A DNA stretch of 64,000 nt from an uncultured Clostridia bacterium. Its GTDB lineage: Bacteria; Bacillota; Clostridia; UBA1381. The position numbers and the translations under genes were made by a program. The notes beneath the pieces are model-generated. The model saw only the letters and a program-made list of their open reading frames with translations, searched no databases and was not told the origin of the DNA. This document shows positions 41,906 to 50,824 of this stretch, one piece after another. The stretch covers positions 62,001 through 126,000 of the forward strand of contig CANQQZ010000006.1 in the NCBI GenBank assembly GCA_947626135.1, read 5' to 3'. How positions within the stretch are numbered: position 1 is the first letter of the stretch; every line of letters begins with the position of its first letter.

Positions 41906-43150
41906 ATGTACGAGTTAAGAACATTATCAAACGGAATACGCGTCGTGGCTGAAAAAATACCGTATCTGCGCTCGATATCGATAGGCGTGTGGGTCGGCAG
42001 CGGCTCGCGCCATGAATCGCGGGCGGAAAACGGCATATCTCATTTTATAGAGCATATGATATTTAAAGGCACGCAGCGCCGGAGCGCCGAGGATATCGCC
42101 GCGGCGATCGACGGCGTGGGCGGTCAGATCAACGCGTTTACCGCGCGCGAATACACCTGCTATTATACCAAAACGCTCGACGCGCACGCCGAGCTGTCCG
42201 CGGATATTCTGTCGGATATGCTGTTTGATTCGCGGCTCGACCCGCACGATATGGAGCTTGAACGGCGCGTGATATACGAGGAAATCGGATTGTATGAGGA
42301 CAGCCCGGAGGATCTGGTCTATGACCTCGCGTCATACGCGGTCTGGGGCGATACGCCTATGGGCAGAAATATCCTCGGGTCCGAGGAATCGCTCCGCGAT
42401 ATGAATCCCGAAATGCTGCGCCGCTATATGCGGACGCACTATACGGCGGATAATATGATCATCTCCGCGTCCGGGAATTACGACGACGGCTTTTTCGATA
42501 TGCTCGAACGCTATTTCGGCCGCCGCAGCCTTGAGCCGCATTCCCCCGCGGCGGAGCCGGCGCTGTATCGTCCGTCAAATATAGCGCGGACAAAGGATAT
42601 AGAGCAGATACAGCTCGTGCTGAGCTTTAAGGGCATTGACGTGATGGATGAAAGCGTGTACAGCCTGCTCGCGTTTAACAATGTGTTCGGCTCCGGTATG
42701 TCCTGCCGCCTGTTCCAGAATATCCGCGAAAAGGAGGGGCTCGTGTATTCCATTAACGCCAGCCACAGCTCCTATGCCGACTCGGGAGTTTTTGACATAG
42801 CCGCCGGGATGAGCCCGGAAAATCTTGAGCGCGTCGCGGAGCTTACCGAGCGCGAAATACGCCGGGTAAAGCGCGAAAAGCTGACGCGCGCCGAGGTCGA
42901 ACGCGCAAAGGAGCAGCTGAAGGGCGGTTATATCCTCAGCTGCGAAAGCACCGGCGCGCGTATGCAGGGCGCGGGGCGGAGCCTCCTGCTGAACAAGCCG
43001 CTGTATACTCAGGAGGAGGTCCTTGAAAAAATCGACCGCGTTGACACCGATTCCGTCGCCGATATAATCGACCGCGTGCTCGACACGGCAACGGCGTCCG
43101 CCGCGGCTGTCGGTCCCATTGAAAGCGCCGACGGACTTTTCGGCTTTTGA
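41906..43150 (+). CDS. M16-family zinc peptidase
   Basis: A 414-residue peptidase like B. subtilis MlpA/YmxG. The inverted zinc motif HFIEH gives H46, E49 and H50, and the third ligand is a glutamate in ERRVIYEEIGLY. The C-terminal half is the inactive M16 domain with SGMSCRLFQNIREKEGLVYS. It is 13 bases after the phosphatase gene. In many Bacillota this gene lies next to pnp and rpsO, which are within 5 kb here on the other strand. Confidence 0.9.
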   Translation: MYELRTLSNGIRVVAEKIPYLRSISIGVWVGSGSRHESRAENGISHFIEHMIFKGTQRRSAEDIAAAIDGVGGQINAFTAREYTCYYTKTLDAHAELSADILSDMLFDSRLDPHDMELERRVIYEEIGLYEDSPEDLVYDLASYAVWGDTPMGRNILGSEESLRDMNPEMLRRYMRTHYTADNMIISASGNYDDGFFDMLERYFGRRSLEPHSPAAEPALYRPSNIARTKDIEQIQLVLSFKGIDVMDESVYSLLAFNNVFGSGMSCRLFQNIREKEGLVYSINASHSSYADSGVFDIAAGMSPENLERVAELTEREIRRVKREKLTRAEVERAKEQLKGGYILSCESTGARMQGAGRSLLLNKPLYTQEEVLEKIDRVDTDSVADIIDRVLDTATASAAAVGPIESADGLFGF

Positions 43151-43249
43151 CAGCCCTTATTGTGTGTCGCTCTGCGGCGGTTTTTGTACCTTTTTTGGGA
43201 CAGCAATTCAATAAAAGCATAATAAATCGTAAAGATTTCAATAAAACAC

Positions 43250-43278
43250 TTGCTTTTTTCGTTATTTTGTACTACACT
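43250..43278 (+). promoter_or_regulatory. Promoter of ireB
   Basis: TTGCTT at 43250-43255 and TACACT at 43273-43278, spacing 17, with AAAGGAGG before the start codon. Confidence 0.55.
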
Positions 43279-43308
43279 ATATGTAGGTGATAAAAGGAGG
43301 TACTTACT

Positions 43309-43563
43309 ATGGATTTAGGAAACACGACCAAAATCACGCTTGAATTTGACAAAGCGAAAGAGGTCAGAGACATAGTCGCTCAGGTTTACGAATCCCTCAA
43401 GGTCAAAGGTTACGACCCGATAAGTCAGCTCGTGGGCTATATTTTATCCGGCGATCCGACGTACATAACGAGCTACAACGGCGCAAGAGGTCTTATCGTT
43501 AAAATCGAGCGCGACGAGCTTCTGGAGGAGCTTGTAAAAACATATATAAACATAATAGACTAA
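43309..43563 (+). CDS. ireB: IreB-family regulatory protein (UPF0297)
   Basis: An 84-residue protein with the family sequence [20 protein letters not shown] and [20 protein letters not shown]. In Enterococcus IreB is phosphorylated by the PASTA kinase IreK and controls wall-stress and cephalosporin tolerance. The usual neighbours alaS and ruvX are absent; the gene has its own promoter and terminator. Confidence 0.9.
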   Translation: MDLGNTTKITLEFDKAKEVRDIVAQVYESLKVKGYDPISQLVGYILSGDPTYITSYNGARGLIVKIERDELLEELVKTYINIID

Positions 43564-43600
43564 AAGCGCGTTTTTACGCGCCGTATCAAACCGGTTATTA

Positions 43601-43634
43601 AAACAAGCCGTCCCATAGGGGACGGCTTGTTTTT
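43601..43634. terminator. Bidirectional terminator between ireB and adenine deaminase
   Basis: AACAAGCCGTCCC pairs with GGGGACGGCTTGTT; T-runs occur on both sides. Confidence 0.8.
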
Positions 43635-43641
43635 CTTCAAA

Positions 43642-45288
43642 TCAGCCGTTGATAAATTCAAACTGCTCCGCGTCGAACGCTCCGCCGTCCGTCACACGTA
43701 TCTCGGGAATGACCGGCAGCGGAAGGAATGCCAGAGACAAAAACGGGTCGATGTCTTTGTTCACACCGAGAGAACGCGCGGCGCTCATGAGCCTGTCATG
43801 CGCCGAAACTACCGTTTCCGCGTCCGCGCGCGTCATAAGCCCCGCGATTTCAAGCGGGAGATACTCCGCTTTCCCGTCTCCGCATACGGCTATTCCGCCC
43901 CTTGTTCCGAGCGCGTTCACCGCCTGCGCCATTGATTCGTCATCCGCTCCTATGACTATCACATTATGCGAATCGTGTCCTATCGACAGCGCAATCGCGC
44001 CGGATCTCAAGCCGAAGTTCGTTACATACGCGAATCCGCGGCGTCCCGTTCTCTTGTGACGCTCTATCACGCAGACCTTCGACACCGCGCCGCCGCGCCG
44101 GACGCGCGCTTTTTTTGTTATTATGCTGCGCGGCACGAGCTCGATCGCCGTAAATTCGTCCGGCTGCGCGTGTCCGAAAAATTCAGCCGTCACAGGCTCA
44201 AGATGAACGGTATTTGTCACCTCCTCCGCGCCGTCTCCGCCGCCGGAGGCAAACACCGCCTCTCCGTCCTTCGCGGCAAGTATGCCGTCCTTATACACCT
44301 CATATATTTTCCCGGGTACAGGCGCGTCGCAGACGACTATGTCCGCGCTGTACGACGGCGCTATCGCGCCGGTTCTGAGGCCGTAATGCTCCGCGGCGTT
44401 CAGCGTAGCCATAATGACAGCGTCGCGCATGTCCACGCCGCACTCCGCCGCCCGCCTTATGCAATGGTCTATGCTTCCTTCGCGCAGTATTTCGCCCGCG
44501 AATCTGTCGTCCGTGCAGAACATGCACCGCCGCGCCGTTCTTTTGTTCACCGCAGGAGCGAGCTTTTCTATATCCTTCGACAGCGTGCCCTCGCGCAGCA
44601 TTATGCTCATTCCCTTTGACACCTTTTCCCGCAGCTCCGACGGGAGAGAGCATTCATGGTCGGTCGTGATACCCGCCGCCGCGTAAGCGTTCAGCGGCGC
44701 GCCGCTCAAAAGCGGCGCATGGCCGTCCGCCGGTTTGCCCGGAACAAGCTTCCCGAGCGTTTCCTCGTCACACGCGAGTATGCCGGGATAATTCATCATT
44801 TCCGCTATACCAAGGAAATCCGGAGCCATACGCCGCGTATCCTCCGCGCTCAAAGCCGCGCCCGAGTGCTCGAACGGGGCGCACGGCACACACGACGGCA
44901 GCATAAAATGAACTCCGAGCGGTGTATGCGCAGCGCTCTTTTTCATGAAATCAATCCCTTTTTCGCCGCACACGTTCGCAATCTCATGCGGGTCGGCTAT
45001 TACCGTCGTAACGCCGTGCGGCATTACGGCGCGCGCGTACTCGGCGGGCGTGAGCATAGATGATTCTATATGAACGTGCGCGTCTATAAACCCGGGAAGC
45101 ACGAATTTTCCCGTCACATCATGCTCGTTTGCGCCGCTGTATTCGCCGACGCCGCAGATAACGCCGTCCTTTACAGCCACATCCGCGCGCGTCGTCTCTC
45201 CCGTAAACACGTCGAATACAAAGCCGTTTTTCAGTATCAAATCCGCCTCGCTCTCCCCGAGCGCGGCTTTTATTATATCTTTAAGCAT
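43642..45288 (-). CDS. ade: Adenine deaminase
   Basis: A 548-residue amidohydrolase turning adenine into hypoxanthine. Metal ligands lie in GFIDAHVHIESSML and DPHEIANVCG, then TDHECSLP and CTDDRFAGEI. The N-terminal beta part (LILKNGFVFDVFTGE) and the C-terminal domain with IGADDESMAQAVNAL are typical of the AdeC family. It stands alone. Confidence 0.93.
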   Translation of the reverse strand: MLKDIIKAALGESEADLILKNGFVFDVFTGETTRADVAVKDGVICGVGEYSGANEHDVTGKFVLPGFIDAHVHIESSMLTPAEYARAVMPHGVTTVIADPHEIANVCGEKGIDFMKKSAAHTPLGVHFMLPSCVPCAPFEHSGAALSAEDTRRMAPDFLGIAEMMNYPGILACDEETLGKLVPGKPADGHAPLLSGAPLNAYAAAGITTDHECSLPSELREKVSKGMSIMLREGTLSKDIEKLAPAVNKRTARRCMFCTDDRFAGEILREGSIDHCIRRAAECGVDMRDAVIMATLNAAEHYGLRTGAIAPSYSADIVVCDAPVPGKIYEVYKDGILAAKDGEAVFASGGGDGAEEVTNTVHLEPVTAEFFGHAQPDEFTAIELVPRSIITKKARVRRGGAVSKVCVIERHKRTGRRGFAYVTNFGLRSGAIALSIGHDSHNVIVIGADDESMAQAVNALGTRGGIAVCGDGKAEYLPLEIAGLMTRADAETVVSAHDRLMSAARSLGVNKDIDPFLSLAFLPLPVIPEIRVTDGGAFDAEQFEFING

Positions 45289-45326
45289 ATCATCCCCGCC
45301 TCTCTTTTTATGACCGTAACGAAAAT

Positions 45327-45351
45327 ACGGGGCTGTCAGCGACAGTCCCGT
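45327..45351 (-). terminator. Terminator of pnp
   Basis: ACGGG-CTGTC stem with one bulge, closed by GCT; it lies between pnp and ade, both leftward. Confidence 0.6.
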
Positions 45352-45361
45352 TATTTCAATT

Positions 45362-47482
45362 TTATTTGTTAACGCCTCTGAGCTGCTCTATCGCATCCTT
45401 ATGCGACAGGCTTATCTTGCCGGTCTTTTCATCAATGTCCATAACCTTAACAAGCATTATATCGCCCTCGTGACACACGTCCTCGACTCTCGCGACTCTG
45501 TGGTCGGCAAGCTTTGAAATATGGCACAGACCGTCCTTGCCCGGCAGTATCTCCACGAACGCGCCGAAATCCTTTATCGTTTTTACAACGCCCTCGTACA
45601 AAGCGCCTACCTCCGGCTCCTCGACTATCCTCTCTATCGCCTCGCGGGCGGCGTTGCCGGCCTCCTGCGTTGTGGCGAATATGAATATCGTGCCGTCGTC
45701 CTCGATGTCTATCTTCGCGCCCGTGTCGGCTACTATGCCCTGGATAACCTTGCCGCCCTGACCTATAACCTCGCGTATCTTGTCCGGGTCAATCTTCATC
45801 GTATCGACCTTCGGAGCATACGGGGAAAGCTCCGGACGAACCTCGGGAATCGCCTCGAGAAGAATTTCGTCGATAATCTTGTATCTCGCGTCGCGCGTCT
45901 TTGTGAACGCTTCCTCAATTACCTCGTAGGTCAGACCGTCGTTCTTTATGTCTACCTGGATAGAAGTGATACCCTTCTTCGTGCCGGCTACTTTGAAGTC
46001 CATTTCGCCGTAGAAGTCTTCAAGTCCCTGAATATCGACCATTGTCGTGAATCCCTCGTCAGTCGTGATAAGACCGCAGGAGATACCGGCTACCGGCGCC
46101 TTGATCGGCACGCCCGCGTCCATAAGAGCAAGTGTGGAGCCGCATACGCTTCCCTGCGACGTCGAGCCGTTGGAGGATACTACCTCAGACACGACACGTA
46201 TAGCATAGGGGAATTCCTCCTCGGACGGAAGGACCGGAACAAGCGATTTTTCCGCAAGCGCTCCGTGACCTATCTCACGTCTGCCGGGACCTCTCGACGG
46301 CTTCGTCTCGCCGACCGAGTAGGACGGGAAATTGTAATGGTGGATGTATCTCTTCGTTTCCTCCATGTCTATTCCGTCAAGCCTCTGCTCCTCGGAAAGC
46401 GGCGCAAGGGTCGCTATCGAGAGCACCTGCGTCTGACCTCTCGTAAACAGACCCGAGCCGTGCGTTCTGGGTAAAAGACCAACCTCGGCGGCAAGCGGAC
46501 GAACCTCGTTCAGTCCTCTGCCGTCCACGCGGCGTCCCTCGTACAGCCACGCGCGCACGATCTCCTTCTGCATCTTGTAAAGTATCTCGCCGATCTGCTC
46601 CGGGAAGTTCGGGAACTGCTCCTCAAGCTTTTCCTTCAGCTCATCCTCGATAACCACTATGCGGGCGTCGCGCTCGTTCTTGTCATCCGTATCAAGCGCG
46701 AAGCAAAGCTTGTCATACGCCTCCTCCTTAACCGCCTCATACAAATCATGATCGACGCCGCACGCCTCGTAGGTAAACTTTTCCTTGCCTATTTCACTCT
46801 TAATATTCTCTATGAATTCGCAGAGCTTTATAATCTCCTTATGCGCGAAAATCAAGCCGTTGAGCATAACGCTTTCCTCAATCTCGTTGGCTCCCGCCTC
46901 GATCATTACGATTTTTTCCTTCGTGCCGGCAACGGTAACGTGCATATCGCTCTTTTCGCGCTGCTCCACAGTCGGGTTTATAATGTATTTGCCATCGACT
47001 ATGCCCAGCCATACGCCGGCTATCGGACCGCCCCACGGGATATCGGAAATGGAGAGCGCGACGGAGGTTCCTATCATTGCCGCTATTTCGGGAGCGTTAT
47101 CCTGCTCTACCGAGAGCACGGTCGCAACCACAGTCACGTCGTTTCTCAAATCCGACGGGAAGAAGGGGCGTATGGGTCTGTCAATCATGCGCGACGTCAA
47201 TATCGCCTTTTCCGAGGGCTTGCCCTCGCGCTTTACGTAACCGCCGGGGATCTTTCCGACGGAATAAAGCTTTTCCTCGAAATCAACCGACAGCGGGAAG
47301 AAATCTATTCCCTCGCGCGGATGATCGGACGCGGTTACATTTACCATTACCACGGTCTCGCCGTAGCGCACGACGCAGTGACCGTTGGCAAGCTGCGCCA
47401 TTTTTCCGGTCTCTATCGTGAGCGGTCTGCCCGCGAGCGTCGTTTCAAAGGTTCTGTAATCGGTAAATTCTTTTCTGTTCAT
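45362..47482 (-). CDS. pnp: Polyribonucleotide nucleotidyltransferase
   Basis: A 706-residue phosphorolytic 3'-5' exoribonuclease of the RNA degradosome. Two RNase PH domains flank a helical linker; the second has GLFTRGQTQVLSIATLAPLS and GPGRREIGHGALAEKSLVPV (in pieces). A KH domain (IREVIGQGGKVIQGIVADTG) and an S1 domain (YEGVVKTIKDFGAFVEILPG) end the chain. rpsO lies upstream, as in most bacteria. Confidence 0.96.
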   Translation of the reverse strand: MNRKEFTDYRTFETTLAGRPLTIETGKMAQLANGHCVVRYGETVVMVNVTASDHPREGIDFFPLSVDFEEKLYSVGKIPGGYVKREGKPSEKAILTSRMIDRPIRPFFPSDLRNDVTVVATVLSVEQDNAPEIAAMIGTSVALSISDIPWGGPIAGVWLGIVDGKYIINPTVEQREKSDMHVTVAGTKEKIVMIEAGANEIEESVMLNGLIFAHKEIIKLCEFIENIKSEIGKEKFTYEACGVDHDLYEAVKEEAYDKLCFALDTDDKNERDARIVVIEDELKEKLEEQFPNFPEQIGEILYKMQKEIVRAWLYEGRRVDGRGLNEVRPLAAEVGLLPRTHGSGLFTRGQTQVLSIATLAPLSEEQRLDGIDMEETKRYIHHYNFPSYSVGETKPSRGPGRREIGHGALAEKSLVPVLPSEEEFPYAIRVVSEVVSSNGSTSQGSVCGSTLALMDAGVPIKAPVAGISCGLITTDEGFTTMVDIQGLEDFYGEMDFKVAGTKKGITSIQVDIKNDGLTYEVIEEAFTKTRDARYKIIDEILLEAIPEVRPELSPYAPKVDTMKIDPDKIREVIGQGGKVIQGIVADTGAKIDIEDDGTIFIFATTQEAGNAAREAIERIVEEPEVGALYEGVVKTIKDFGAFVEILPGKDGLCHISKLADHRVARVEDVCHEGDIMLVKVMDIDEKTGKISLSHKDAIEQLRGVNK

Positions 47483-47611
47483 TAATCTTACTCCTTTTCA
47501 TTTTTCGGAAGCCGGATTAACGTATAAAAACAACATAAATTTTTAAAAATTTATGTTCTGTTTATATGCTAATGCCGGCTCGCATTTTGTAATTTGTTTA
47601 TAAAACATATA

Positions 47612-47640
47612 CAGGCAAACAGCAAAGCGCCGTTTGCCTG
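47612..47640 (-). promoter_or_regulatory. Hairpin in the rpsO-pnp intergenic region
   Basis: CAGGCAAAC pairs with GTTTGCCTG around 11 bases just after rpsO. No T-run follows on the minus strand, so an RNase III or processing site is more likely than a terminator. Confidence 0.5.
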
Positions 47641-47654
47641 ATGCTTTGTTACGA

Positions 47655-47921
47655 TTATTTTCTCAAACCGAGCTTAGCCACGAGATTACGGTATCTTTCG
47701 ATATCCTGACTCTTCAGATAGTTCATAAGTCCGCGTCTTTTACCTACCATCATGAGCAAACCGCGTCTTGAATGATGGTCCTTCTTATGGACATTAAGGT
47801 GCTCGTTGTTCAGATGGTTTATTCTCTCCGTCAGAAGAGCTACCTGAACCTCCGGCGAACCGGTGTCGCCCTCGTGAGTGGCAAATTCGGCTATAATCTG
47901 CTGCTTTCTTTCCTTTGTCAT
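47655..47921 (-). CDS. rpsO: 30S ribosomal protein uS15
   Basis: An 88-residue protein with the family sequence [20 protein letters not shown] and [20 protein letters not shown]. It binds 16S rRNA during 30S assembly. ATG 47921 follows AGGAGGTG. Its product is a known autoregulator in other bacteria; no pseudoknot was modelled here. Confidence 0.96.
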   Translation of the reverse strand: MTKERKQQIIAEFATHEGDTGSPEVQVALLTERINHLNNEHLNVHKKDHHSRRGLLMMVGKRRGLMNYLKSQDIERYRNLVAKLGLRK

Positions 47922-48030
47922 GATATTCACCTCCTATGATAAATCATCCCCGTATGCTTAGAAACCGTTGGTGATTCGGACATCGCAAGCATAGGTTAAA
48001 GTAAAATTTCAAATTTACGTTCGCAGGCAA

Positions 48031-48240
48031 TTACGCCTTTGTCGTTCTGTTAAAGCGTCTGTTGAACTTCTCAACGCGTCCGCCCGTGTCTACAAGCTTC
48101 TGCTTACCCGTGAAGAACGGATGACAATTAGAGCAAATTTCGACCTGGATATTTTCCTTTGTCGAGCCCGTCTCAATCACGTTACCGCACGCGCAGGTGA
48201 TCTTCGTCTGCTTGTACTCGGGATGTATTCCCTCTTTCAT
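48031..48240 (-). CDS. rpmE: 50S ribosomal protein bL31 (zinc-binding type)
   Basis: A 69-residue protein with the zinc cysteines CAC and CSNC in [15 protein letters not shown] and [22 protein letters not shown] 48240 follows GGAAAGGAGG; the longer frame is not used. Confidence 0.95.
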   Translation of the reverse strand: MKEGIHPEYKQTKITCACGNVIETGSTKENIQVEICSNCHPFFTGKQKLVDTGGRVEKFNRRFNRTTKA

Positions 48241-48307
48241 ACCGGTCTTTGCCTCCTTTCCCGAATTTTTCCGCGGAAAACAAGCGTTATTCCGCACACC
48301 GAGAAAC

Positions 48308-48336
48308 AGTATAACACACATGCGTGAAATTTGCAA
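48308..48336 (-). promoter_or_regulatory. Promoter of rpmE
   Basis: On the minus strand TTGCAA (48336-48331) and TATACT (48313-48308), spacing 17. Confidence 0.65.
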
Positions 48337-48431
48337 GGCTTTTTTGCAATTTTTTCACGGATTTTAACCGGCGGCGGGATCCGCGCGCGGCGGCGCGGAA
48401 AAATTTTTTTAAAAACAATGCCCTCCCGCGC

Positions 48432-48460
48432 TTGCGTCCCGGGAAAATTTGTGGTATAAT
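48432..48460 (+). promoter_or_regulatory. Promoter of the double-OB SSB gene
   Basis: TTGCGT at 48432-48437 and TATAAT at 48455-48460, spacing 17; the leader is about 110 bases. The rest of 48337-48576 shows only GC-rich hairpins. Confidence 0.65.
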
Positions 48461-48576
48461 TGCGTATAGCGCATAAAAATACGCGCATAATACAATTTAA
48501 TCAGAATAAAATGGAGTCGGGCGGAATAAATATAACTTGATGACATTTAAAGCACTACAGAGGAGGTAACGCAAAA

Positions 48577-49248
48577 ATGGATAATATTTTATCAAACAAT
48601 CAGGCTGTAATCATAGGAACCATAGAAGGGGAATTTACCCTTAACCACGAGATATACGCCGAAAAGTTTTATACTTTCACGGTAAAAATCCCGAGGCTTT
48701 CGGGAGCGTTCGACAGCATAAGGGTGATGGTGTCGGAACGGCTGATAATGGACAGCGAATACCACGACGGGGACAAGGTGGAAATCACGGGTCAGTTCCG
48801 CTCGTACAACAGCTACGAGAACGGCGAGAACCGTTTGCTTCTGACGGTATTCGCAAAGGATATACGCCTTTGCGGCGATGAGGACGGCGGACAGAACCCC
48901 AACTCGCTCTACCTTGACGGATTTATCTGCAAGGCGCCCGTATACCGTACAACTCCGTTCGGCAGGGAAATAACCGATATTTTAATCGCGGTAAACAGAA
49001 GCTACAACAAATCCGACTACATACCCATAATCGCGTGGGGCAGAAACGCGCGGTTCGCGAAAAGCCTTAAGGTCGGCGATAACGTGAGGATATGGGGCAG
49101 GATACAGTCGAGAAATTACCAGAAGCGCATTTCGGAGGAGGAAACGATAACAAAAACAGCTTACGAGGTATCGGTAAACCGTATGGAGCTCGTGGAAAAT
49201 AAGCCCGAAGAGACGGAACCGGATCTGCCCGAAAACGGGGAGGAATAA
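48577..49248 (+). CDS. Single-stranded DNA-binding protein with two OB folds
   Basis: A 223-residue protein. Residues about 8-97 and 105-200 are each an OB fold; the second, with LDGFICKAPVYRTTPFGREITDILIAVNR and VNRSYNKSDYIPIIAWGRNA (in part), is SSB-like. The first is more divergent (EKFYTFTVKIPRLSGAFDSI). Two-OB SSB-like proteins occur in Clostridia; the canonical ssb is elsewhere. An acidic tail ends the chain. AGAGGAGG precedes the ATG. Confidence 0.8.
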   Translation: MDNILSNNQAVIIGTIEGEFTLNHEIYAEKFYTFTVKIPRLSGAFDSIRVMVSERLIMDSEYHDGDKVEITGQFRSYNSYENGENRLLLTVFAKDIRLCGDEDGGQNPNSLYLDGFICKAPVYRTTPFGREITDILIAVNRSYNKSDYIPIIAWGRNARFAKSLKVGDNVRIWGRIQSRNYQKRISEEETITKTAYEVSVNRMELVENKPEETEPDLPENGEE

Positions 49249-49260
49249 ATCAGAATATCG

Positions 49261-49288
49261 AAAAAGACCGCCAGCGCGGTCTTTTTTT
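49261..49288 (+). terminator. Terminator of the SSB gene
   Basis: AAGACCGC pairs with GCGGTCTT around CAGC, followed by seven T. Confidence 0.85.
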
Positions 49289-49320
49289 GTGCGATTTGGG
49301 TGCTAACAGGCGCTGTTTTG

Positions 49321-49521
49321 CTATTCTTTGATATGTTCAATAATGTCCGAAACCTCACAGTCAAGCGCAAAACACAGCGCGTCAAGGGTTTTTGTGCTTA
49401 TCGCCTCGCCGTGCTTCATTCGGTGAAGCGTATTCGCGGAAAATCCCTCTTTGAAAATCATATGATATTCCGTTAACCCTTTTTTATATAAAGTCTCATA
49501 AAACGGCTTATAGCTTATCAT
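49321..49521 (-). CDS. Small XRE-family repressor
   Basis: A 66-residue helix-turn-helix protein: EYHMIFKEGFSANTLHRMKHGEAISTKTLDALCFALDCEV, given here by its ends, with the recognition helix near SANTLHRMKHG. ATG 49521 follows GGTGATAG. It is divergent from a broken CHAP hydrolase gene, and a 20-bp perfect palindrome fills that gene's promoter, so local repression is likely. Confidence 0.85.
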   Translation of the reverse strand: MISYKPFYETLYKKGLTEYHMIFKEGFSANTLHRMKHGEAISTKTLDALCFALDCEVSDIIEHIKE

Positions 49522-49557
49522 TTCTATCACCAAATTTATTTTAGCATACTCAACCTC

Positions 49558-49586
49558 TTGACAATACTCAATATATTGAGTATAAT
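49558..49586 (+). promoter_or_regulatory. Consensus promoter with a 20-bp palindromic operator
   Basis: TTGACA (49558-49563) and TATAAT (49581-49586) match consensus at spacing 17. The palindrome ATACTCAATATATTGAGTAT (49564-49583) spans the spacer and part of the -10. A half site TACTCAA lies at 49547-49553. Confidence 0.78.
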
Positions 49587-49626
49587 GTAATTATTAAATT
49601 TTATGCGGAAGGAATGAACAAATATT

Positions 49627-49990
49627 ATGAAAAAGAAAATCTTTATAGCCTGGATAGTTTTAATAAGCTTGATTATATCTTCTATTACCTGTTTTGCCGG
49701 AACGGACGATTATCCGGCAAAATATAAAAATAAAGAACTTGATGCAGTGGTGGATGAATGGAACTTTTATAACAGAGAATGTACATCTTTTGTCGCTTGG
49801 CGTTTAAACAGCCGCAATGGTGTATCTTTCACAAACCAGTATAAGGGAGCAAGTAAATGGGGCAAATTTCAATTTTGGAATATCCCATGTTGAACACTGC
49901 GGGATAGGAATAGATAAAGACGGACATAGATATTACACAATTGAGGCAACCGGGAAAAGCAGTGCGGCATCCGGAATGTTTTCGTATTAA
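49627..49990 (+). pseudogene. Broken secreted CHAP-domain amidase
   Basis: An 88-residue first frame (49627-49893) has a signal peptide and the CHAP start with catalytic cysteine, NRECTSFVAWRLNS, then stops after NIPC. A second frame continues with HVEHCGIGIDKDGHRYYTIE and ends at TAA 49990; it holds the expected catalytic histidine region. The part between cysteine and histidine is too short for a full CHAP domain, so an internal deletion as well as a frameshift is likely. AAGGAATG lies upstream. Confidence 0.68.
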
Positions 49991-50042
49991 CCGATGATGA
50001 AACAGTAAAGCCCACATTCATATACGCGGGTTATCCGCAAGC

Positions 50043-50073
50043 AAAAAAGCGTATCGCGCGATACGCTTTTTTA
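50043..50073. terminator. Terminator between the CHAP remnant and the pseudouridine synthase gene
   Basis: AAAAAAGCGTATCG pairs with CGATACGCTTTTTT around a two-base turn; it can act on both strands. Confidence 0.8.
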
Positions 50074-50085
50074 TATTCCCGTTTT

Positions 50086-50808
50086 TCAGTCAGCGAAAAT
50101 ATCCTCCTGCGCAAACACGAGCCTCATTTCCTCATCGGTAAGCTCGCGGACCTCCCCGGGCGCTAACGATTCATCCAGCTCCAGTGAGCCTATCTTTACG
50201 CGCTTTAAATATTCCACGCTCTTCCCTACCCTGTCGCACATGCGTTTTACCTGGTGATATTTGCCCTCCGCGATATACACGTACACCTCGCGCGGGTCAT
50301 CGAGTATTTCAAGCTTCGCCGGCTTTGCCGTAAACTCCTTAAATTCCATACCCGCGCGGAACACGGCTATATCCGCCTCCTCCGCCGGGCGCGACAGACG
50401 CGCGAAATATTTTTTGTACACGTTTTTGTCGGGGCTTGTCAGCTTATGCGCGAACGCGCCGTCGTTGGTGAGTATCAGCAGTCCCTCCGTGTTTATATCG
50501 AGCCTGCCGACGGGATAGACCCTGTAATAATCGTATTCCTCCGGCACGAGCTCTGTCACGAACGGGTAATGCCTGTCCTCGCGCGCGGACACGTACCCGG
50601 CGGGCTTATTGAGCATAAGATACACATACCGCCTGTAATATACTCTTTGTCCGTCCATATATACCTTCGCCGTATTTTCGTCCACGCGCATTCCGCTGTC
50701 GTTTACGCTCTCTCCGTTTACGGTCACAAGCCCATCGTGAATGAGCTGCTTTATCCTCCGCCGCGACGATATGCCCGAATGGGCGATATATTTATCAAGC
50801 CGTATCAC
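50086..50808 (-). CDS. RsuA/RluB-family rRNA pseudouridine synthase
   Basis: A 240-residue RNA-modifying enzyme. An S4 RNA-binding domain (RLDKYIAHSGISSRRRIKQL) is followed by the catalytic domain with the aspartate in YPVGRLDINTEGLLILTND and the MLNKPAGYVS motif. It probably makes pseudouridine in 16S rRNA. GTG 50808 follows GGAGGCGG. mnmE lies 16 bases upstream. Confidence 0.88.
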   Translation of the reverse strand: MIRLDKYIAHSGISSRRRIKQLIHDGLVTVNGESVNDSGMRVDENTAKVYMDGQRVYYRRYVYLMLNKPAGYVSAREDRHYPFVTELVPEEYDYYRVYPVGRLDINTEGLLILTNDGAFAHKLTSPDKNVYKKYFARLSRPAEEADIAVFRAGMEFKEFTAKPAKLEILDDPREVYVYIAEGKYHQVKRMCDRVGKSVEYLKRVKIGSLELDESLAPGEVRELTDEEMRLVFAQEDIFAD

Positions 50809-50824
50809 AAACCCGCCTCCGTTT

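Noticed and set aside
43627-45372. Several rightward frames over the adenine deaminase gene
   Set aside because: They are antisense to a complete, well-recognised gene and have no start signals.
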